NCBI RefSeq assembly: GCF_001636055.1
Contig: NZ_CP011789.1
Location: forward strand, 1,550,001-1,614,000
DNA: 64,000 bases
From: Pseudomonas putida
GTDB lineage: Bacteria > Pseudomonadota > Gammaproteobacteria > Pseudomonadales > Pseudomonadaceae
Reading direction: 5' to 3'
In this document: positions 7,915 through 14,861 of the stretch, in pieces
How positions within the stretch are numbered: the stretch's first letter is position 1
Layout of the letters: each line of letters begins with the position of its first letter
The notes under the pieces: generated by a model
What the model was told of the DNA's origin: nothing
Databases searched by the model: none
The model's input: the letters and a program-made list of their open reading frames with translations, nothing else
Translations under genes and position numbers: made by a program

Positions 7915-8865
7915 ATGCGCGACCCCGATGAGCAGCAACACCTGATCGAGCAGGCGACCCAGTGGCTGGTGCTGCTGCGTTCGGGCCAGGCCGAGGCGCG
8001 TGATCACCTGGCGTTCCAGGCCTGGCGTCGCGCCGACCCGCGGCATGAGCAACTGTGCCAGCGCCTGGAGAACACTCTCGGGGTGTTCCAGGTGCCGCGT
8101 AGCCAGGGCGTCGACGGCCGGGTGGTGCAGCGCGCCCTGGCAGCGCCTTCGGGGCGTCGGCGTTTTCTCCAGCGTGCCTTGCTCGGGGCCGGTGTGGTGG
8201 TGGGTGCGGGCTTGATCGGCAACCCGATGTCTGGCCTGCACCTGGGGGCTGATCTGAGCACCAGTACGGGTGAACGTCAGACCTTGAGCCTGCCCGATGG
8301 CAGCCAGTTGGTGCTCAACGCCCAGAGCCAGGCCGACGTGCGCTTCGACAGCCAACTGCGTGTGCTCGAATGGCGCGGTGGCGAGGGATTGCTGACCGTG
8401 GTCGATGAGTCGCGGCCGTTTCTGGTGCGTATCGAGGGCAGTACGGTCAGTGCGCGATCGGCGCGCTTGCTGGTGGCAGAGCGTGCCGGGCAGTGCCGGG
8501 TCTGCGCACTGGCCGGGGTGCTGGAGATCAGCAGCCAGGGTGGTGATCGGGTGCAGTTGCGCAAGGGGCATGCGGTGAATTTCGACCGGGTGAGCATTGC
8601 CTCGGTTGAGCTGTTGCGGCCAGGCGAAGGGGCGTGGGTCGATGGTCTGCTGGAAGTGCGCGACAGCCCGTTGAGCGAGGTGGTCGATGCGTTGCGGCCC
8701 TATCGACGCGGCGTGCTGCGCCTGGATCCTGCGGTGGCCGGATTGCGCGTGAGCGGGCTGTTTCGGCTCGACCAGAGTGAGCTGGTGTTCGAGGCGCTGG
8801 CGCGGACCTTGCCGATCCGCGTGAGCCGGCATGGGGAGTATTGGCTGAGTATCGGGGCGGTGTGA
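7915..8865 (+). CDS. FecR-family anti-sigma factor/regulator (set A)
   Basis: A 316-residue protein with FecR architecture: an N-terminal cytoplasmic DUF4880-like domain (AFQAWRRADPRHEQLCQRLE, about 35-55), one membrane segment (near 85-105), a periplasmic FecR domain (RQTLSLPDGSQLVLNAQSQADVRF) and a C-terminal region that would meet the receptor's signalling domain (YRRGVLRLDPAVAGLRVSGLF). GRRRFLQRALLGAG before the membrane segment resembles a twin-arginine signal, as reported for other Pseudomonas FecR-like proteins such as PupR. It starts one base after the sigma gene and should control that sigma factor. Confidence 0.88.
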   Translation: MRDPDEQQHLIEQATQWLVLLRSGQAEARDHLAFQAWRRADPRHEQLCQRLENTLGVFQVPRSQGVDGRVVQRALAAPSGRRRFLQRALLGAGVVVGAGLIGNPMSGLHLGADLSTSTGERQTLSLPDGSQLVLNAQSQADVRFDSQLRVLEWRGGEGLLTVVDESRPFLVRIEGSTVSARSARLLVAERAGQCRVCALAGVLEISSQGGDRVQLRKGHAVNFDRVSIASVELLRPGEGAWVDGLLEVRDSPLSEVVDALRPYRRGVLRLDPAVAGLRVSGLFRLDQSELVFEALARTLPIRVSRHGEYWLSIGAV

Positions 8866-8903
8866 ACCAGGATCGCGGGCGGCCTTTTCCAGGTTCTAAC
8901 GAC

Positions 8904-8944
8904 ATAACCAATCGATCTGCAAGATTCTGCGCGCCCGCGCCACA
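8904..8944 (+). promoter_or_regulatory. Shared promoter/operator element, copy 2 (upstream of TonB receptor)
   Basis: The element reads ATAACCAATCG, variable base A, then TCTGCAAGATT, with GCCACA 12 bases further, exactly as at 5472-5512. It ends 35 bases before the receptor ATG at 8980. Both copies therefore occupy the same distance from their genes, as expected of a promoter. Confidence 0.6.
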
Positions 8945-8979
8945 CCACTGCTGTAAACGCTGCCGAGGGGGGCAGCGTC

Positions 8980-11673
8980 ATGGATTCCTTGGGGGGAATC
9001 GTTGTGCGCCGTATCCAGAAGAAGACCACTGCTACTCACTCGCGCTTCAAGCGCAATGCCCTGGCCCTCGGCCCGTTGCTCGGCCTGCTGATCAGCACCG
9101 CCCAGGCCGCCGAGCCGGTACAGGCCTACCACATCAAGTCCGGCCCGCTCGACCAGGTGCTGCTCGACATCAGCCGTCAGAGCGGCCAGGTGATCTCCTT
9201 CACCCCGGAGGTCGAGCGCTTCTCGTCCTCGGCGGTGGAGGGCGACCTGACCACCCAGCAAGCCATCGACGCCGCGCTGCGCGGTACCGGCTTGCAGCTT
9301 CAGGTCAGCCCGGGCGGCGCCTTCATCATCAAGGACGAGACCGCCGCCGCCAGCGCCCGGCGCGCGCCCAGCGGACCGGTCGGGCAAGCCAGCGCTGCTG
9401 CGGCACCCACCCTTGACCGCGTGATTGCCCTTGGCACCCGGCGCAGCGACGCCACCGCGCTGACCAGCGCCGCGCCGGTCGATGTGATCGACAGCCAGGA
9501 GCTGGTCAAGACTGGCGCCACCACCTTGAACCAGGCGCTGTTCCAGTTGCTGCCCTCGTTCAACTTCCCGCAGAACCAGAGCGCCACCCGTGGCCAGAAC
9601 CCCAAGGGCGCCTCGCTGCGCGGCCTGTCGCCGGACCAGACCCTGGTGCTGGTCAATGGCAAGCGCCGGCATGCCTCGGCGGTGGTGAACATCTCCGGTG
9701 GCGTGCCGTTCATTGGTGCCCAGCCGGTCGACCTGGACATGATCCCGATCAGCGCCATCGACCATGTCGAGGTGCTGCGCGATGGCGCTTCGGCGCAGTA
9801 CGGCTCGGACGCAGTGGCCGGGGTGATCAACATCGTGCTCAAGGAGCGCGACAGCGGCGGGCAGATCAACACGCAACTGGGCAAGTACGGGCAGGGCGAC
9901 GGCTTTCGCAAGAACGTCGATGGCTGGTATGGCCTGGGTCTGCCGGGCGACGGCTTCCTGACCCTGAGCTTCAATGGCGTCAACGCCAAGCCCACCGACA
10001 TCGGCGACAAGTACGTCGCCGACGGCCAGTTGCAGGAGCACCGTTGGGGCGGAGCCAGCCGCGACAAGTTCAACCTGGCAGCCAACGCCGAGGTCGGCCT
10101 GAACGACCAGTGGCGGCTGTACAGCTTCGCCACCTATGGCCAGGACAAGTCGATCAACAACACCCCGCCGCTGTTGCGCGACAACCCCAACAACGTGCAG
10201 GCGCTGTACCCCGAGGGCACCATCCCCAAGTACCGCTTCCGCTACGAGGACGCCTCGGTCACCGTCGGCTCGCGCTTCGAGGACGAGGCCATCGGACGCC
10301 TGGACATCAGCGCCACCTATGGCCGCGACAAGCATGACGAAGTGGCGTTCGACACGCTCAACCCCAGCTATGGCGTGAATAGCCCGACCAAGTTCGACAT
10401 TGCCACGCTGATCAACAGCCAGACCAACCTGGCCGTCGACTACGCCCGTGACGTGGGCGTGGCCTGGTCGACCCATCCGCTGACCGTGTCGGCGGGCGTG
10501 GCCTACCGTCGCGAGCAGTACGAACTGCAACCGGGCGATTTCAGCTCCTACTCGTTCGGCGGCATCGACGGGGTGCAGGTGGGTGGGGTGCAGGCTTCGG
10601 GCCTGACGCCGGACGATGCCGGCACCTACAAACGTGAGGTGGGCGGGGTGTATTTCGGCTTGGAAAACCAGGTCACCGACAAATTCCAGGTAGGCCTGGC
10701 CGGGCGCAGCGAGCATTACTCAGACTTCGGTTCGGCTACCACCGGCAAGCTTTCGGCGCGTTACGAGTTCACTCCGCAGGTCGGCCTGCGCGGCACCCTC
10801 AACAGCGCCTACCGTGCGCCGACCCTGGGCCAGATCGGCACCTCATGGACCACCACCACCAACGTCGACGTCAATGGCAATCCGGTGCTGACCCGCATCC
10901 TGCCGGTCGACCATCCGGCGGCCCAGGCCCTGGGCGCGCAGTCGCTCAAGCCGGAAAAATCCACCAACTACTCGCTGGGCCTGGTGCTGCGCCCGACCGA
11001 GCAGGCGTCGCTGACCATCGATGCCTACCAGATCGATATCCGCGACCGCCTGCTCTACAGCGGCGGCATTTCCGGCCCGGACGCCGAACGCATCCTCACC
11101 GCTGCAGGCTTCGGCCAGTACAGCTGGGCGCAGTTCATGACCAACGCCGCCAACACCCGTACCCGTGGCGTGGACATCGTCGGCAAGTACAACCTGAACC
11201 TGGATCGCTATGGCGACCTGGCGCTGACCGCTGGCTACACCAAGGCGCGCACCACCATCGAGAAGATCCATGGCAACCCCTTCGGTTTCGACGTGCTGAC
11301 CCGCGAGGCCCAGGGCTTCCTCGAACATGGCTATCCCGAGGACAAGCTGATCCTTGGCGCCACGCACACCTACGGCCCATGGACCGTCAGCCTGACCCAG
11401 ACCCGCTACGGCGAGTACCGCAAGTACGCAGCCTCCGCGACCAACGCACAGTATGACCAGACCTTCTCGGCCCAGTGGATCACCGACCTGGACGTCAACT
11501 ATGCGTTCACCAAGCAACTGCGCGTTTCGGTAGGCGCCAACAACCTGTTCGACAGCAAGCCGGATGACTTCAACACCCGCCTGCGCCAGACCCCGGGCCA
11601 GCAGTACAGCTACCTGGCGCCGTCGGCACCGGAAGGGGCGTTCTACTACACCCGGCTCAGCTACGACTTCTGA
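8980..11673 (+). CDS. TonB-dependent receptor with N-terminal signalling (STN) domain (set A)
   Basis: An 897-residue outer-membrane receptor. After a signal region ending near AQA-AEPVQ comes an STN domain (AYHIKSGPLDQVLLDISRQS, about 47-105) that contacts FecR, a plug (VLVNGKRRH, then VEVLRDGASAQYGSDAVAGVIN) and a long beta-barrel ending in aromatic F. The plug resembles receptors for non-siderophore nutrients more than classical ferric-siderophore receptors. ATG 8980 follows GAGGGGGG; GTG 9004, preceded by GGGGGG, is an alternative start. It heads an operon with two periplasmic binding proteins, suggesting uptake of an organic ligand. Ligand identity is unknown. Confidence 0.88.
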   Translation: MDSLGGIVVRRIQKKTTATHSRFKRNALALGPLLGLLISTAQAAEPVQAYHIKSGPLDQVLLDISRQSGQVISFTPEVERFSSSAVEGDLTTQQAIDAALRGTGLQLQVSPGGAFIIKDETAAASARRAPSGPVGQASAAAAPTLDRVIALGTRRSDATALTSAAPVDVIDSQELVKTGATTLNQALFQLLPSFNFPQNQSATRGQNPKGASLRGLSPDQTLVLVNGKRRHASAVVNISGGVPFIGAQPVDLDMIPISAIDHVEVLRDGASAQYGSDAVAGVINIVLKERDSGGQINTQLGKYGQGDGFRKNVDGWYGLGLPGDGFLTLSFNGVNAKPTDIGDKYVADGQLQEHRWGGASRDKFNLAANAEVGLNDQWRLYSFATYGQDKSINNTPPLLRDNPNNVQALYPEGTIPKYRFRYEDASVTVGSRFEDEAIGRLDISATYGRDKHDEVAFDTLNPSYGVNSPTKFDIATLINSQTNLAVDYARDVGVAWSTHPLTVSAGVAYRREQYELQPGDFSSYSFGGIDGVQVGGVQASGLTPDDAGTYKREVGGVYFGLENQVTDKFQVGLAGRSEHYSDFGSATTGKLSARYEFTPQVGLRGTLNSAYRAPTLGQIGTSWTTTTNVDVNGNPVLTRILPVDHPAAQALGAQSLKPEKSTNYSLGLVLRPTEQASLTIDAYQIDIRDRLLYSGGISGPDAERILTAAGFGQYSWAQFMTNAANTRTRGVDIVGKYNLNLDRYGDLALTAGYTKARTTIEKIHGNPFGFDVLTREAQGFLEHGYPEDKLILGATHTYGPWTVSLTQTRYGEYRKYAASATNAQYDQTFSAQWITDLDVNYAFTKQLRVSVGANNLFDSKPDDFNTRLRQTPGQQYSYLAPSAPEGAFYYTRLSYDF

Positions 11674-11691
11674 TCGACAACGAGACTGCGC

Positions 11692-12708
11692 ATGACTGCG
11701 ATGAAGAAACTCCTGGGCGGCGCGCTGCTCGCCCTGGGCCTGGCCAGCCAGCCGTTGCTGGCGGCCAGCCCACCAGCCCCGATCCATTTCGGCGCGCTCA
11801 CCTGGGAAAGCGGCAACCTGATCACCGAGATCCTGCGTACGCTGGTCGAGAAGGGCTACGGTTATCCGACCGACACCCTGCCGGGCAGCACGGTCAGCCT
11901 GGAGGCGGCCCTGGCCAAGGATGACATCCAGGTGATCGGCGAAGAGTGGGCCGGGCGCAGTCCGCTGTGGATCAAGTCCGAAGCCGAAGGCAAGGTGATC
12001 GCCCTCGGCGACACGGTCAAGGGCGCCAGCGAAGGTTGGTGGGTGCCGGAATACGTGATCAAGGGCGATCCTGAGCGCGGTATCGAGGCCGTGGCGCCGG
12101 GGCTGAAGTCGGTGACCGACCTTGTTCGCTACAAGGATGTGTTCCGTGACCCCGAGTCGCCGCAACAGGGGCGCTTCCTGAACAGCCCGACCGGCTGGAC
12201 CTCGGAGATCGTCAACAGCCAGAAGCTCAAGGCCTATGGCCTGGCCGACAGTTTCGTCAACTTCCGCTCCGGCTCCAGTGCTGCACTGGATGCCGAGGTG
12301 TCCGCACAGATCCGTCGCGGCAAGCCGGTGCTGTTCTACTACTGGTCGCCGACTCCGCTGCTGGGCCGCTACAAACTGGTCCAACTGGAAGAGCCGGCCT
12401 TCGATGCCGAGGCCTGGAAGACCCTGTCCAACCCGAACGAGGCGCACCCCAGAGGTACGCGCTCGCTGCCGGCGCGCCTGTCGATCGGCGTCTCGGCGCC
12501 GTTCCATGCGCGTTACCCGGAGCTGGTGCAGTTCTTCGACAAGGTCGATCTGCCACCGGCGTTGCTCAACCAGACCCTCGCCCACATGGCCGAGAAGCGC
12601 CTGGATCCGCGTGTGGTCGCCGAAGCGGTCCTGCGTGAACAGCCCCAGGTGTGGAGCGCCTGGTTACCGGCCGATGTGGCCGCCAAGGTCAAGGAGAACC
12701 TGAAATGA
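11692..12708 (+). CDS. Glycine betaine/quaternary-amine-type ABC substrate-binding protein (OpuAC-like), orphan
   Basis: A 338-residue periplasmic protein with a signal peptide (MKKLLGGALLALGLASQPLLAAS) and an OpuAC/ProX-like fold: IHFGALTWESGNLITEILRTLVEKGYGYPTD, EEWAGRSPLWIK and GKPVLFYYWSPTPLLGRYKL, the last holding aromatic residues typical of quaternary amine boxes. ATG 11692 or 11701 are both possible starts. It begins 18 bases after the TonB receptor and overlaps the next gene by four bases. No permease or ATPase follows, so it must pair with transporters encoded elsewhere or serve another role. Confidence 0.8.
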   Translation: MTAMKKLLGGALLALGLASQPLLAASPPAPIHFGALTWESGNLITEILRTLVEKGYGYPTDTLPGSTVSLEAALAKDDIQVIGEEWAGRSPLWIKSEAEGKVIALGDTVKGASEGWWVPEYVIKGDPERGIEAVAPGLKSVTDLVRYKDVFRDPESPQQGRFLNSPTGWTSEIVNSQKLKAYGLADSFVNFRSGSSAALDAEVSAQIRRGKPVLFYYWSPTPLLGRYKLVQLEEPAFDAEAWKTLSNPNEAHPRGTRSLPARLSIGVSAPFHARYPELVQFFDKVDLPPALLNQTLAHMAEKRLDPRVVAEAVLREQPQVWSAWLPADVAAKVKENLK

Positions 12709-13631
12709 TCGTGCGTATGCTTGTCACCCTGTTGCTGGCGCTGGGCACCACCCTGGCCCTCGCGGCGGATCCGCAGGTGCTGCGTATCGGCTACCAGAAG
12801 AGTTCGGTGAACATGGTCCTGGCCCGCGAGCATCGCCTGCTCGAACAGGCGTTGCCTGGCACCCAGGTGCAGTGGATCGAGTTCCCAGGGGGGCCGCAAC
12901 TGATCGAGGCGCTCAACGGTGGCAGCCTGGACGTGGGCAACATTGGTGACATTCCGCCGATTTTCGCCCAGGCGGCGGGTATTCCGTTGCGCTACATCGG
13001 TATCGAGCCCAGCGACGGTCGCAGCGAGGCGATCATCGTGCCGAGCAGCAGCCCGGCCAAGACACTGGCTGATCTCAAGGGCAAGCGTATCGCTTTGCAG
13101 AAAGGCTCCAGTGCCCACAGTCTGCTGCTCAAGAGCCTGATCAAGGCGGGCTTGCAGCTGAGCGATGTCGAGCTGGTCTACCTGCCGGCCGCCGATGCCC
13201 GCCCGGCCTTCGAGCAGGGCAAGCTGGATGCCTGGGTGATCTGGGATCCTTACTACGCAGCCGCCTTGCTCGATGGTAGCGCCCGCACCCTGAGCACCGG
13301 TGAGGACGTGCACCCCAGCGGCACCTACTACATTGCCAGTCGGCCGTTCACCGAGCAGTACGGTGCGACCATCGACAAGGTGCTGGAGGTGTTGCGCCAG
13401 GCGCAGAAGATTTCGGTCGAGCAGCGTGAGCAAAGCATCGACGGCATGACCAAGGTGCTAGGGCTCAAGCGTGAAGTGGTGGAGCTGTATTTCGAGCATC
13501 GCTACAACGCGCCGATCCGCCCGCTAGATGCCGCGGCGATCGAAACCCAGCAGCGGATTGCCGATCTGTTCTTTGCAAACCGCTTGATCCCGCGTGCGGT
13601 GCAGGTGCGGGAGATTGTCTATCCGCAGTGA
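12705..13631 (+). CDS. Aliphatic sulfonate-type ABC substrate-binding protein (SsuA-like), orphan
   Basis: A 308-residue periplasmic protein: signal peptide MIVRMLVTLLLALGTTLALA, then the SsuA/NMT1-like core VLRIGYQKSSVNMVLAREH, GGPQLIEALNGGSLDVGNIGDIPPIFAQAAGI and DARPAFEQGKLDAWVIWDPYYAA. The SsuA family binds alkanesulfonates or related anions. Its ATG overlaps the stop of the preceding gene (ATGA), indicating translational coupling. As with its neighbour, no cognate permease or ATPase is adjacent. The substrate is not determined by sequence reading alone. Confidence 0.85.
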   Translation: MIVRMLVTLLLALGTTLALAADPQVLRIGYQKSSVNMVLAREHRLLEQALPGTQVQWIEFPGGPQLIEALNGGSLDVGNIGDIPPIFAQAAGIPLRYIGIEPSDGRSEAIIVPSSSPAKTLADLKGKRIALQKGSSAHSLLLKSLIKAGLQLSDVELVYLPAADARPAFEQGKLDAWVIWDPYYAAALLDGSARTLSTGEDVHPSGTYYIASRPFTEQYGATIDKVLEVLRQAQKISVEQREQSIDGMTKVLGLKREVVELYFEHRYNAPIRPLDAAAIETQQRIADLFFANRLIPRAVQVREIVYPQ

Positions 13632-13644
13632 TGAGGCGTGTGTT

Positions 13645-13681
13645 GATCTCTTCGCTCATTTCTTGTGGGAGCGAAGAGATC
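13645..13681. terminator. Bidirectional hairpin between convergent genes
   Basis: GATCTCTTCGCT (13645-13656) and its perfect complement AGCGAAGAGATC (13670-13681) form a 12-bp stem with a 13-base loop. It sits between the SsuA-like gene and the convergent DUF3509 gene. There is no strong T-run on either side, so termination is inferred from position. Confidence 0.55.
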
Positions 13682-13690
13682 GACACTGGC

Positions 13691-13990
13691 CTATCGAGCG
13701 ATCCCGGCCCCCCGCCAGACCCGATCGCGTCCGGCGCTGTCGGTCATCGCCGCCAGCACCTGCAGGGCATCTTCCCCTTGTTCGATGGCCAGCCCCAGGC
13801 GAATGCTGTCCACTACTCGGCGCAGGCGTACAGGGTCGTTGCGTTGGGCGGCGCTGATCAGTCGCTTGGCGACCACGCCGGTATCGTTGGAGAGGGTCAG
13901 CATGATGCTGCCATCGAGCCGCTCGATGCTCAGGTTGACCCGGTAGTACGGGGCGAAGGCGTCGCTGATGAGGTCGAAGGGATTGGTCAT
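13691..13990 (-). CDS. DUF3509 family protein
   Basis: A 99-residue protein matching the Pseudomonas DUF3509 family, starting MTNPFDLISDAFAPYYRVNLS and continuing ERLDGSIMLTLSN and RLISAAQRNDPVRLRRVVDSIRLGLAIEQG. Function is unknown. I start at ATG 13990; the frame stays open to 14152, but the extra residues run through the terminator of the next gene and are not family-like. No clear ribosome site precedes the chosen start. Confidence 0.75.
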   Translation of the reverse strand: MTNPFDLISDAFAPYYRVNLSIERLDGSIMLTLSNDTGVVAKRLISAAQRNDPVRLRRVVDSIRLGLAIEQGEDALQVLAAMTDSAGRDRVWRGAGIAR

Positions 13991-14099
13991 GGGCTGGCAT
14001 CTGCAAAGAATGTTCACCGATTGACCGGGAGACAGTGAGGATGGTTCAGCGACGTTGATCAAATGATGAATTGTGTGGCCTGTCCGGGCCCGAAACCCT

Positions 14100-14134
14100 G
14101 GAAACGAAAACGCCCGGTGCCAGGCACCGGGCGT
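14100..14134 (-). terminator. Rho-independent terminator of the HPF-like gene
   Basis: ACGCCCGGTGCC (14110-14121) and GGCACCGGGCGT (14123-14134) form a very stable GC-rich stem. Reading on the minus strand the hairpin is followed by TTTTCGTTT. It lies 15 bases after the stop of the ribosome-associated protein gene. Confidence 0.85.
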
Positions 14135-14148
14135 CTGTGTGTCACCGA

Positions 14149-14493
14149 TCACTCTTCTTCAGTGTGCTGCACCACGCTGCGCTTGCTGCGCAGCTTGCCG
14201 TAGAAATGTTCCAGCGCGTTGTTCAGCTTGCTGGCCGCACCGTCGATCGCGTGGTCCAGCGAGGTGGCGGTATGGCTGACGGAAATCGGTTGATGACCTT
14301 TGGGGCGAGCCTCCATTTGGCAGCGTTTGTCATGCGGGCCGGGCTTGTCGCCGTTCTCGTCACGCAAGTGGACCTCGATGCGGGTGAGGTCGTCCTCGTA
14401 GCGCTGCAGCGTGCTTTCCAGCGTACTGCGGACCCATTCGTTCAGACGGCTGCTGCTGTCGATATGGTTGCTGCTGTTGACCTGGATTTGCAT
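14149..14493 (-). CDS. HPF/RaiA family ribosome-associated protein
   Basis: A 114-residue protein with the short HPF/RaiA fold: MQIQVNSSNHIDSSSRLNEWVRSTLESTLQRYEDDLTRIEVHLRDENGDKPG, followed by CQMEARPKGHQPISVSHTATSLDHAIDGAASKL. Related proteins bind the 30S decoding region and stabilise resting ribosomes under stress. It is not beside rpoN, where the main Pseudomonas hpf lies, so it is probably an additional paralogue. It has its own terminator and is monocistronic. Confidence 0.82.
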   Translation of the reverse strand: MQIQVNSSNHIDSSSRLNEWVRSTLESTLQRYEDDLTRIEVHLRDENGDKPGPHDKRCQMEARPKGHQPISVSHTATSLDHAIDGAASKLNNALEHFYGKLRSKRSVVQHTEEE

Positions 14494-14861
14494 GATTCAA
14501 TCCTTATTCAGCTTGCTCGCGTGGAGGCGTGCCTAGGCCCTTGAGGCCCTTGGGGAAAGCTTCGCCTCTTGACTCTAAGGTCAGGGATTGGCGCGCCGAA
14601 TTCAAGCCCCTTTCTCGATAAATTTTTTGTAGCAATTCGCAGGGTTGAAGCTGTTGCTGCAAGAGCGACTGTCTTGTTCAAAATCTACAGACCAGCCCAA
14701 TCCCCCTGTGGGAGCGGGCTTGTCCCGCGAATACGGGCGCAGCCCGTGCCAGACAGCGCGGTGTCTTTTTCGCGGGCAAGCCCGCTCCTACAGGTACCGT
14801 ACCGATGCCGAGGACCGTGCACGGGCTGGTAGCGCACAAGGCCGCTCCCAAGTGTCCATCC
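14494..14861. other. 368-bp gap without a gene; holds a REP pair
   Basis: The gap lies between the start of the HPF-like gene and the stop of fecA. The half next to HPF is AT-richer (around 14600-14700) and probably contains that gene's promoter. The other half holds a pair of REP palindromes. No open frame here looks like a gene. Confidence 0.6.
14705..14794. repeat. Inverted pair of P. putida-type REP elements
   Basis: CCTGTGGGAGCGGGCTTGTC (from 14705) and, in opposite orientation, CGCGGGCAAGCCCGCTCCTA (to about 14790) match the repetitive extragenic palindromes abundant in P. putida genomes. The two copies face each other about 40 bases apart, downstream of fecA. Confidence 0.85.

Noticed and set aside
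8896..10716. 606-codon minus-strand open frame opposite the set A TonB receptor
   Set aside because: Low-complexity composition and full overlap with a well-supported receptor gene.
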